From the NCBI GenBank assembly GCA_047635375.1, contig JBLIKP010000065.1, positions 1 to 13,603 on the forward strand: a stretch of DNA of 13,603 bases, in the 5' to 3' direction. The DNA comes from JBLIKP01 sp047635375 (GTDB lineage Bacteria > Bacteroidota > Bacteroidia > Sphingobacteriales > Sphingobacteriaceae). The translations under genes and the position numbers were made by a program. Below the pieces are notes generated by a model. That model had not been told where the DNA came from. It worked only from the letters and a program-made list of their open reading frames with translations, and made no database searches. Of this stretch, positions 7,549 through 13,603 are shown piece after piece (position 1 is the stretch's first letter; every line of letters begins with the position of its first letter).

Positions 7549-8055
7549 CTATTTCCTTGCAAAAAGGTACTGAGACAAAATTACAAGAATCACTGTGAAA
7601 AATGAACTCACCAATGCACGCCAAAAAGTGATGAAAAATTCTGACCAACGGAATACTTCCACATAGAACAGCAAAAGGTGATGCCCAACAATTATTAGTG
7701 TTACGTATGTGGCGAACCATTTGATTCCTAATTCTTTAATACGAGGGACAGGCTGGTTTTCATACCCGCCACGAGGAGTTAGAATTCCTAATACGCTGGG
7801 GCGGATAAAACCGGCGAATGTACAAGCCGCAGCATGCATTCCCATGGTGTCATTAAAAAAGTCAATGGAAAGTCCTAACCCGAAAGAAAGTAAAAGAAGA
7901 GCCCAAGTAGGGATTTCTATTGGCAGCAGCAGAATAAATAAAATGTAAAACTGCGGATTAATTGTCCCGTGAAGTTGTACGTTATTTAGGACCAATACTT
8001 GCAATAATATTAGCGCGATAAATCGGAATGTATTATTTAAAACTAATCCTATCAT
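7549..8055 (-). CDS. mreD: Rod shape-determining protein MreD
   Basis: A 168-residue integral membrane protein, usual MreD length, with five or six hydrophobic segments (about 8-24, 33-48, 50-66, 72-90, 112-132 and 138-163). The conserved region GLGLSIDFFNDTMGMHAAAC (about 59-78), followed by GFIRP, is characteristic. MreD bridges cytoplasmic MreB and periplasmic MreC in the elongasome. Its ATG overlaps the mreC stop by four bases (ATGA), so the two are translationally coupled. Confidence 0.93.
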   Translation of the reverse strand: MIGLVLNNTFRFIALILLQVLVLNNVQLHGTINPQFYILFILLLPIEIPTWALLLLSFGLGLSIDFFNDTMGMHAAACTFAGFIRPSVLGILTPRGGYENQPVPRIKELGIKWFATYVTLIIVGHHLLLFYVEVFRWSEFFITFWRALVSSFFTVILVILSQYLFARK

Positions 8056-8876
8056 TGGTCTTCGCCCTCCACAAATTTCACGTCATTTTTCATGAAATCC
8101 CGTATCACGTAAACATAATCAAGAGACTCAAATTTTGTTGCAAGGGATACTTCAATTTCTTGGAAGTTATCGCCCTTATTTTTTTCGACTTTGGTGACTT
8201 TTCCAATGGGTATTCCCTTTGGGAAAATAGAAGAAAAACCAGAAGTTATTACCTCATCACCCACTTCAATTTCTACGTGTGCAGGGATGTCGTTAAGCAT
8301 CGCATACCTATGGTCGTAGCCTTGCCAGATAAGTGAACCAATCACGCCGTTTCTGGCGATTAAGGAGCTTATTTTAATGTCTTTATGTAAAAGTGAGCGC
8401 GCTGAGCTAAACTTGTCGCCTACATTGCGCAAAATGCCAACTAAGCCATCAGGGCCGATTAGCCCCATATTTCGGCGAATTCCAGCGTCAGTGCCACGGT
8501 CTAGGGTTAAGTAATTGCTTCTGCGGATGAAGGAGTTGTTGATGACCTTTGCCTGAATATAATCGTAGCGTTGCTCGTAAAGGCTATCGAAAACCTCAGT
8601 CGAATCTGTGGTTAGCACATAATACGATTCCAGCAACCTCTTGCGAAGTGCTGCATTTTCGGCCATTAATTTTTCGTTGGTTTCGGTGAGGTCTAAATAC
8701 TGCGAAAAATTGTTCGTCCGCTGGTATAGTCCGCCACTTATGTTACTCGCTGAATTGAGAACCGTTGCACGTTGGTACTGATTGTTTTTTATGAGCAAAA
8801 GCCCACAAATCACTTCCAACACCAAAAAAAGTATGAAAGCATAATTCTTTACCAGAAACAAGTACAAATTCTTCAT
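8052..8876 (-). CDS. mreC: Rod shape-determining protein MreC
   Basis: A 274-residue protein with an N-terminal membrane helix (about 12-29), a predicted coiled coil around 60-95 (LTETNEKLMAENAALRKRLL) and a periplasmic double beta-barrel. Family signatures are NYLTLDRGTDAGIRRNMGLI (121-140) and GDEVITSGFSSIFPKGIPIG (206-225). MreC dimerises or filaments in the periplasm and activates PBP2-RodA. The start follows mreB by 36 nt, and that spacer contains a hairpin. The stop is TGA, which shows that TGA is used as a stop in this genome. Confidence 0.94.
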   Translation of the reverse strand: MKNLYLFLVKNYAFILFLVLEVICGLLLIKNNQYQRATVLNSASNISGGLYQRTNNFSQYLDLTETNEKLMAENAALRKRLLESYYVLTTDSTEVFDSLYEQRYDYIQAKVINNSFIRRSNYLTLDRGTDAGIRRNMGLIGPDGLVGILRNVGDKFSSARSLLHKDIKISSLIARNGVIGSLIWQGYDHRYAMLNDIPAHVEIEVGDEVITSGFSSIFPKGIPIGKVTKVEKNKGDNFQEIEVSLATKFESLDYVYVIRDFMKNDVKFVEGEDQ

Positions 8877-8886
8877 GCTTCAACTG

Positions 8887-8909
8887 TTTCTTCGCTTTCG
8901 CGGAAGAAA
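8887..8909 (-). other. Hairpin in the mreB–mreC spacer
   Basis: Plus-strand TTTCTTCGC (8887-8895) pairs with GCGGAAGAAA (8900-8909), a 9-bp stem with one bulged G and a TTTC loop. It fills most of the 36-nt spacer. No T-run follows on the minus strand, so it is not an ordinary terminator; it could protect the 3' end of an mreB message or attenuate reading into mreC. Confidence 0.5.
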
Positions 8910-8912
8910 ATT

Positions 8913-9935
8913 TTACGGGGTTAAGAATTTGTAACGGTGAATGTTTTTAAGTGCGATACCTGTTCCACGAACTACTGCACGCAGTGGGTCTTCGGCGATG
9001 TGAACGGCAAGCTTGGTTTTTTGAGAAATACGCTTGTCTAATCCTCTGAGTAAAGCACCACCACCCGTTAGGTAAATTCCGGTTTGGTAAATGTCGGCCG
9101 AAAGTTCTGGAGGAGTGATCTCCAAGGCCTTTAGGATAGCTTCTTCGATTTTAGAAATGCTCTTGTCGATTGAGTGAGCAATCTCAGTGTAACTAACCAT
9201 AATCTGCTTTGGCACCCCAGTCATAAGGTCACGACCTTGAACTGCGAAATCTGCTGGTGGCTCATCCAACTCTGGAAGGGCTGAACCCACTTCAATTTTG
9301 ATACGTTCCGAAGTACGTTCTCCAATTAAAATGTTGTGCTGACGTTTCATGTAATTCACGATGTCGGTGTTGAAAATATCACCTGCAACACGAATACTCT
9401 GGTCACATACTATTCCGCCTAGAGCGATAACAGCAATCTCAGTTGTACCACCACCTATGTCAATAATCATATTCCCCATTGGCTCCTCCACATCGATACC
9501 AATACCGATCGCAGCAGCCATAGGCTCATGAATTAAATATACTTCTTTAGCTCCGGCGATTTCGGCAGAGTCACGTACAGCACGCTTTTCAACCTCAGTA
9601 ATCCCTGAAGGAATACAAATCACCATCTTCAAACTTGGGAACATCCAACCTTTTCCCTTATTGATCATGCGAATCATACCGCGAATCATGTGCTCGGCAG
9701 CATCGAAATCGGCAATTACTCCATCCTTAAGCGGGCGGATAGTTTTCAAGTCCTCGTGGGTCTTTCCGTACATCTGCATCGCCTCTTTCCCGACTGCCAC
9801 AAGCTTGTTGGTCCGCTTGTCAATAGCAACGATAGATGGTTCGTCAACCACTACTTTGTCTTTAAAAATGATAAGCGTGTTTGCCGTACCTAAGTCGATG
9901 GCGATTTCCTGTGTAAAGAAGTTAAATAAACCCAT
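8913..9935 (-). CDS. mreB: Rod shape-determining actin homologue MreB
   Basis: A 340-residue MreB, the family's normal length, forming membrane-bound filaments that position the elongasome. Nucleotide-binding motifs: IDLGTANT (13-20), HEPMAAAIG (136-144) with the catalytic-type Glu137, IDIGGGTTEIAV (158-169) and LTGGGALLRGL (289-299). The N-terminus GLFNFF is a short hydrophobic/amphipathic segment suited to membrane attachment. The ATG at 9935 gives the standard MGLF start. It lies 122 nt after purH and heads the elongasome genes. I see no convincing promoter in that gap (the best -7 candidate, TAATTTCG, deviates from consensus), so it may be co-transcribed with purH or use a promoter I cannot recognise. 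Confidence 0.97.
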   Translation of the reverse strand: MGLFNFFTQEIAIDLGTANTLIIFKDKVVVDEPSIVAIDKRTNKLVAVGKEAMQMYGKTHEDLKTIRPLKDGVIADFDAAEHMIRGMIRMINKGKGWMFPSLKMVICIPSGITEVEKRAVRDSAEIAGAKEVYLIHEPMAAAIGIGIDVEEPMGNMIIDIGGGTTEIAVIALGGIVCDQSIRVAGDIFNTDIVNYMKRQHNILIGERTSERIKIEVGSALPELDEPPADFAVQGRDLMTGVPKQIMVSYTEIAHSIDKSISKIEEAILKALEITPPELSADIYQTGIYLTGGGALLRGLDKRISQKTKLAVHIAEDPLRAVVRGTGIALKNIHRYKFLTP

Positions 9936-10058
9936 TTTTTCGTTATGTCAATAAAATCATCACGAAATTACTTATTTCGCAATACTTTCTCTAATGCAAA
10001 TGGCATTGTTTTCATTTTTTTTCCAGAAATCGTATTTATTTTTCTGGCTCAAGGCCGA
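9936..10058. other. purH–mreB spacer with short palindromes
   Basis: The 123-nt gap contains CGAAAT (9963-9968) with ATTTCG (9974-9979), AATGC...GCATT around 9994-10008, and CCAGAAA with TTTCTGG around 10023-10046. None is followed by a T-run on the minus strand, so I do not call a terminator for purH. Any mreB promoter would have to lie here. Confidence 0.4.
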
Positions 10059-11588
10059 TTAGTGTTTGAAATGGCGTAAACCAGTGAACACCATGCTCAT
10101 TTTTCTTTCGTTGCAAGCGTTAATTGAATCTACATCTTTTATAGATCCACCTGGTTGGATAACTGCGGTAATTCCTGCTTCCGACGCAATAGCCACGCAA
10201 TCAGGGAATGGGAAAAAGGCGTCAGACGCCATAACCGCTCCGTTTAAGTCGAAGTTAAAGCTCTTCGCTTTGATTATTGCTTGTTTTAAAGCGTCAACAC
10301 GAGAAGTCTGTCCCACACCACTTGCTAATAATTGGTCTCCTTTGGCAAGGATGATGGTATTACTTTTAGTGTGCTTCACCAAACGGTTAGCAAACATTAA
10401 ATCTTTTATTTCTTGTGCCGTTGGTGCAACCTCAGTTTTTACTTCAAGCTCATCAGGCGTTGCCATTTTAGCGTCTCTGTCTTGAACGATAACCCCGTTT
10501 AAGCACGTCTTGAAATGTACGTCAGGCAAGGTGTTTGAAACCTGCTTAAGGATACATCTTTTTGCTTTTTTTGAAAGAAGCGCTAGGGCTTCGTCGGTAT
10601 AATTTGGAGCGATTAATATTTCGTAGAAAAGCTTGTTGATTTCCTCAGCAGTTTCTAAATCTACCGTAGCATTTGTAATAAGTACACCACCAAATGCCGA
10701 AACAGGATCCCCCGCCAATGCATCATTCCATGCTTCAAGAACGGTTGGGCGTGTAGCCACTCCACATGCGTTGGTATGTTTGATAACCACAAATGTCGGG
10801 TCGCCAGTGAACTCACTGATCAAGTTAACCGCAGCATCAGCGTCGACAAGGTTGTTGTAGCTAAGTTCTTTTCCGCCAAGTTTCTCCAACATGCCGTCAA
10901 GGTTTCCGAAGAATTCTCCTTTTTGGTGAGGATTTTCTCCGTAGCGAAGCGTTTTTGCTTGCGTTGAGCTTTGCTTGAAAGCTGGCATTTTGAATTCGCC
11001 GTTGAAATAATTGAATATTGCCGTATCGTAGTGTGACGAAACGTTGAAGGCTTCCATTGCGAAACGCTTACGTTGGTCAATGGAGGTTTTTCCTTCTTGA
11101 TCTTCAAGCAGTGTTAAAAGCTCGTTGTATTGATCTTTGCTTGAAAGGATGGTAACATCCTTGAAGTTTTTCGCTGCCGCGCGGATAAGGGAAATGCCGC
11201 CTATGTCGATTTTCTCGATAATATCCTGCTCAGGAGCACCTGAAGCTACCGTCTCTTCAAACGGATAAAGGTCAACGATTACTAAATCAAATTCTGGGAT
11301 ATTGTATTCTTCCAGTTGGGCAAGATCTCCTGCCTCTTCGCGACGACCAAGAATTCCACCGAATACTTTTGGATGAAGCGTTTTTACTCGTCCGCCCAAA
11401 ATAGAAGGGTAGGAGGTAAGGTCTTCAACAGGGTTAACCTCAATGCCAAGGTCGTTAATAAATTTCTGAGTCCCTCCGGTGCTGTAAATCTCAACGCCTA
11501 AGCTGCTAAGCTTCTGAACTAAAGGTCCTAATTGGTCTTTGTAATACACTGAAATTAGTGCATTTTTAATCGATTTTGTGGAATTCAT
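10059..11588 (-). CDS. purH: Bifunctional AICAR formyltransferase / IMP cyclohydrolase
   Basis: A 509-residue enzyme that formylates AICAR with 10-formyl-THF and cyclises FAICAR to IMP, the last two steps of purine synthesis, in the cytosol. The N-terminal MGS-like IMP cyclohydrolase domain (about 1-195) shows STGGT (36-40) and GGRVKTLHPKVFGGIL (65-80). The C-terminal transformylase domain shows LRYGENPHQ (214-222), VIKHTNACG (268-276) with the catalytic-type Lys270-His271, SDAFFPFPDCV (455-465) and QPGGSIKD (478-485). The length is typical and no motif is missing. The ATG is preceded closely by a -7-like box. purH immediately upstream of mreBCD is a recurrent Bacteroidota arrangement. Confidence 0.97.
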   Translation of the reverse strand: MNSTKSIKNALISVYYKDQLGPLVQKLSSLGVEIYSTGGTQKFINDLGIEVNPVEDLTSYPSILGGRVKTLHPKVFGGILGRREEAGDLAQLEEYNIPEFDLVIVDLYPFEETVASGAPEQDIIEKIDIGGISLIRAAAKNFKDVTILSSKDQYNELLTLLEDQEGKTSIDQRKRFAMEAFNVSSHYDTAIFNYFNGEFKMPAFKQSSTQAKTLRYGENPHQKGEFFGNLDGMLEKLGGKELSYNNLVDADAAVNLISEFTGDPTFVVIKHTNACGVATRPTVLEAWNDALAGDPVSAFGGVLITNATVDLETAEEINKLFYEILIAPNYTDEALALLSKKAKRCILKQVSNTLPDVHFKTCLNGVIVQDRDAKMATPDELEVKTEVAPTAQEIKDLMFANRLVKHTKSNTIILAKGDQLLASGVGQTSRVDALKQAIIKAKSFNFDLNGAVMASDAFFPFPDCVAIASEAGITAVIQPGGSIKDVDSINACNERKMSMVFTGLRHFKH

Positions 11589-11607
11589 TTGTCGGAATTT
11601 GAAGCCA

Positions 11608-11615
11608 CAAAGGTA
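11608..11615 (-). promoter_or_regulatory. Putative -7 promoter box for purH
   Basis: Minus-strand TACCTTTG matches the Bacteroidota TAnnTTTG consensus and ends 19 nt before the purH ATG, predicting a very short leader. A -33 TTTG at the usual distance is not seen. No PurR-like operator or purine riboswitch was recognised. Confidence 0.5.
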
Positions 11616-11714
11616 GGGGTTTTTAATGAGGAATTAGAAATTTGTAATTAGTAAAATCGGACCAGAACCGAATTATTTTCATTGAATAAATTCAGGTGCA
11701 AAAACAAAACCCAA

Positions 11715-11801
11715 GTCATTTCGAGCAGGGTCGAGAAACGACGATTCCAAAGCAATGTTTCGTTTTTAAACCCGTCTATCTTTCGACAGGGCTCATGATG
11801 A
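11715..11801. repeat. Inverted-repeat intergenic element, copy 3 (full)
   Basis: Left arm GTCATTTCGAGCAGGGTCGA, a spacer with CCAAAGCAATGTTTCG, and right arm CTTTCGACAGGGCTCATGAT, which is approximately the reverse complement of the left arm. It shares CCCGTCTATCTTTCGAC with copy 1 and the spacer with copy 4. It lies about 100 nt upstream of the purH promoter box. Confidence 0.75.
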
Positions 11802-12005
11802 ATAGAATTTTTAGTGATGAATTATGAGATTTGCGTGAAGAGTTTTTTTTCTTTTTTTGAAGTAAAGGTGATTTTGGGCAATTAGAGATTGCAATCCTCA
11901 ATATAGTCTTGTCCTTTTTCCATCGAGAAAAGAAAGTTAATGTTGGATTATTGTTTTTAAAGAAATTGTGCAACGGGGAGATAATTCGTTTATCAAGATG
12001 ATTTT

Positions 12006-12029
12006 CCCCTTTGTCTTGATACAAAGGGG
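12006..12029. other. Perfect 9-bp hairpin in intergenic DNA
   Basis: CCCCTTTGT (12006-12014) and ACAAAGGGG (12021-12029) enclose the loop CTTGAT. No T-run follows directly on either strand, so it is not a clear terminator. A nearby TATCAAG (about 11990) can pair with the loop CTTGATA, giving alternative folds. Confidence 0.55.
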
Positions 12030-12160
12030 AGCAAACATCAAGGCTTGATTTTAAAATTTTATTTGTCTTTCCAAAGCAAGATTTTTCCGCGCAACCCAAG
12101 CGCGATTTAGACCGTGCTTCTTTACCAATTTTATCCGCGGAAATTATTTTCTTCTTAATA

Positions 12161-12239
12161 CCATTCTTCATCGTAAGGATTGCTTAGCGCAGGCTCTCGA
12201 ACATCTTCCTTTGGGACAAGTAATAATTTTAAAATAATA
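12161..12239. repeat. 79-bp direct repeat, copy A
   Basis: Pairs with 12402-12480 at a constant offset of 241. The first 34 bases (CCATTCTTCATCGTAAGGAT and onward to GCGCAGG) are identical, as is the TAATAATTTTAAAATAAT end; about eight substitutions lie in between. On the minus strand this copy has a 54-codon open stretch ending N-P-Y-D-E-E-W-Y-stop at 12155, without an ATG. Copy B has a stop in the same frame. Confidence 0.8.
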
Positions 12240-12401
12240 CTGGTTCCTACGGGACAAAATTCGGGTTCTAATCTGGAATAGCCGGTAACATACAAACACC
12301 ACACGCTACTAATTAATAATTACTAATTAACCCAACCGAGGTTCCTGAGGATCTTTGAAGCGCAGCGTAAAAGATGGACTCGAAGGGCCGACTTCTCAAT
12401 G

Positions 12402-12480
12402 CCATTCTTCATCGTAAGGATTGCTTAGCGCAGGCCTCCGCTCATCTTACTTTGGGGCAAATAATAATTTTAAAATAATG
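12402..12480. repeat. 79-bp direct repeat, copy B
   Basis: Second copy of 12161-12239, about 90% identical by eye. It is followed by a GC-rich stretch (12481-12515) in which GGAG...CTCC ends can pair imperfectly. Its base composition differs sharply from the surrounding AT-rich DNA. Confidence 0.8.
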
Positions 12481-12609
12481 CCGGAGACCAGCCGCGGGGG
12501 GCCGTTGCTCCTAAAAAGTTTTTGTTTTTTCCAAGGGGAACCTGAAATGGTCTCTTAAGCCACAGGCCCAAATGTCCAAGGGCTTAGGTTTTCATTTTGC
12601 CTCCAAACC

Positions 12610-12660
12610 GTCATTTCGAGCAGGGTCGAGAAACGATGATTCCAAAGCAATGTTTCGGTT
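12610..12660. repeat. Inverted-repeat intergenic element, copy 4 (left part)
   Basis: GTCATTTCGAGCAGGGTCGA followed by a spacer almost identical to copy 3 (CCAAAGCAATGTTTCG). The right arm is absent; the sequence diverges after the T-rich end. The preceding CCAAACC links it to copies 1 and 2. Confidence 0.78.
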
Positions 12661-12785
12661 TTAAAGCCTCCTTAAAATCCTTTAAGCATGCGCAGCGGCC
12701 CGATGATTTTTAGAAACTGAATGTTTTGCATTCTTGAAAAAATCCTCGCTCTCATTCTGTTTCTCCTTCTCGCTCTTCTCACCTC

Positions 12786-12816
12786 CCTGAATTCAGGTAT
12801 ATTTCAAATAAATTTG
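12786..12816 (+). promoter_or_regulatory. Possible promoter with overlapping 12-bp palindrome
   Basis: TAAATTTG at 12809-12816 fits the TAnnTTTG -7 consensus, 49 nt before the ATG at 12866. Upstream, CCTGAATTCAGG (12786-12797) is a perfect palindrome that sits where the -33 element would be and could be a repressor site. No TTG -33 box is seen, so the promoter call is tentative. Confidence 0.35.
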
Positions 12817-12827
12817 GAATTTAAAAT

Positions 12828-12836
12828 GGGGGGGGG
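12828..12836 (+). repeat. G9 homopolymer in the leader of the secreted-protein gene
   Basis: Nine consecutive G in otherwise AT-rich DNA, between the putative -7 box and the ATG, 29 nt upstream of the start codon. An ATG (12826-12828) runs into the tract and opens a short frame of 11 codons ending at 12861. Confidence 0.9.
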
Positions 12837-12865
12837 TATAATTGCGAAACTAAATTTTTGAAAAA

Positions 12866-13603
12866 ATGAAAAAAATATTTTTTATTAAAGCTTTAATGAT
12901 TTTGTTTTGTGCAAATAGTTTTGCTCAAAAACCAACTGTTACCTACGATTTAGAATGGGATGATGTTGATTTCAAAACCATTTATGTTCCCGAAAATACT
13001 AATTTGAAAATTAGGTGGGAACAACGTTCTTCCACATTCTCATGGGATGCTGATGGAAGGTCTGATAGGTATAAATTAATCCGAACGTTCAACCCTGAAC
13101 ATATTGAAACCATAAAGTATAAAACCCCGCCGGAAAAAAATCATGATTGGGTTGAGTACATCTTTGATGATATCAATTGTTATGAAAACGGAAATATTGG
13201 AACCCTTCAAATTTTTGCGCAAAACAAACCGCTATTTGGCACTTATGTTGATGAAGGTGTTCCTTCTGTGATATTTAACGTGCAAATATTTCCTGGAAAT
13301 CCTCAGCCGATCCCTATAACAAAGCTAATGTGCGATGCTAATTTTAATGAGGAAATTTGTTTTCCTGACCCCGTGAAATTTAAAATTTTGGACGCGAACG
13401 GTGATTTTGTGAAAGAAGTTGAGGTGGAAGAATGGAGAGATATTATTTGGGAAAAGGATAACCTAAAAAATGTTGATGAGGAGATTGTTGGCGCCGGAAG
13501 ATGTTATACACCAAAAGAGGATGATTTTGTTGGTGGGTCCTTTGGAGGGCCTCGAACGGCCGTTTACAAAGTGTATTTTAGAACCGAGGGTTGTGATCAA
13601 GCC
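12866..13603 (+). CDS. Secreted protein of unknown function, C-terminus outside window
   Basis: An open frame of 246 codons from the ATG at 12866 to the window edge, without a stop. Residues 1-21 are a strong signal peptide (MKKIFFIKALMILF, then ANSFAQ with cleavage after Ala or Gln). The mature part is acidic and rich in Asp, Glu and aromatic residues, with motifs such as TYDLEWDDVDF and WVEYIFDDIN, and four widely spaced Cys in the visible mature part. I recognise no domain. A T9SS sorting domain, if present, would be at the unseen end. The preceding G9 tract and palindrome may regulate it. The start is supported by the signal peptide and by the absence of any other in-frame ATG nearby upstream. 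Confidence 0.82.
   Translation, partial: MKKIFFIKALMILFCANSFAQKPTVTYDLEWDDVDFKTIYVPENTNLKIRWEQRSSTFSWDADGRSDRYKLIRTFNPEHIETIKYKTPPEKNHDWVEYIFDDINCYENGNIGTLQIFAQNKPLFGTYVDEGVPSVIFNVQIFPGNPQPIPITKLMCDANFNEEICFPDPVKFKILDANGDFVKEVEVEEWRDIIWEKDNLKNVDEEIVGAGRCYTPKEDDFVGGSFGGPRTAVYKVYFRTEGCDQA

Larger units (their letters stand above)
11616..12785. other. About 1.2 kb without a convincing gene; degenerate repeats
   Basis: This long gap between divergently transcribed purH and the secreted-protein gene holds two inverted-repeat elements (11715, 12610), a perfect hairpin (12006), a pair of about 79-bp direct repeats (12161, 12402) and pyrimidine-rich sequence near 12740-12787. A 131-codon minus-strand frame (11776-12171) overlaps these repeats, is Lys-rich and resembles no family I know, so I treat it as chance. 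A segment around 12687-12714 (GCGCAGCG...GATGATTTTT) resembles the end of the 316-bp repeat. Confidence 0.65.

Noticed and set aside
10023..10046. CCAGAAA/TTTCTGG stem as the purH terminator
   Set aside because: On the minus strand the stem is followed by A residues, not T, and the stem is AT-rich and weak.
10820..11107. 95-codon minus-strand frame inside purH
   Set aside because: It is an out-of-frame shadow of purH, whose own frame contains all catalytic motifs.
11776..12171. 131-codon minus-strand frame upstream of purH
   Set aside because: It runs through the inverted-repeat element at 11715-11801 and ends inside it, is very Lys/Ser-rich, contains the orphan hairpin, and shows no signal peptide or domain; most likely a chance frame in repeat DNA.
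11715..12660. Repeat arrangement as a CRISPR array
   Set aside because: Copies are few, unevenly spaced, divergent and lack unique equal-length spacers or cas genes.

Overview
The window comes from an AT-rich Bacteroidota genome, probably Flavobacteriia or a close relative. Three things point there: two gene products with type IX secretion (T9SS) C-terminal sorting domains, the purH–mreB–mreC–mreD–mrdA–rodA gene order typical of that phylum, and TAnnTTTG-type -7 promoter boxes. The exact genus cannot be read from the sequence.

Left end (1-1638, + strand): a 62-residue ribosomal peptide precursor with a double-glycine leader end and a Cys/Ser/Thr-rich core (a candidate pinensin-like class I lanthipeptide), then a strong intrinsic terminator. 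Next is a six-blade NHL/beta-propeller T9SS protein gene that is intact in frame but broken by two nonsense codons.

Repeat-rich island (1639-4358): a secreted protein gene with two PKD domains and a T9SS sorting domain lies on the minus strand. It is flanked by two 316-bp direct repeats (1899-2214 and 4026-4341, about four mismatches), each preceded by a shorter inverted-repeat element that recurs elsewhere in the window.

Core block (4359-11588, minus strand): purH (last two steps of IMP synthesis), then the rod-shape/elongasome genes mreB, mreC, mreD, mrdA (PBP2) and rodA. MreB filaments, the MreC/MreD membrane-periplasm link and the RodA-PBP2 glycosyltransferase-transpeptidase pair act together in lateral wall synthesis. 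Overlapping stops and starts (ATGA between mreC and mreD, TAATG between mrdA and rodA) indicate an operon.

Right end (11589-13603): about 1.25 kb without a convincing gene but full of degenerate intergenic repeats. It is followed by the start of an unrecognised secreted protein gene, preceded by a 12-bp palindrome, a -7-like box and a run of nine G.

The core block is ordinary. The points worth a second look are the peptide precursor, the doubly nonsense-mutated propeller gene, the PKD gene bracketed by long direct repeats, the G9 and (AC)6 tracts at surface-protein genes, and the families of dispersed repeats.
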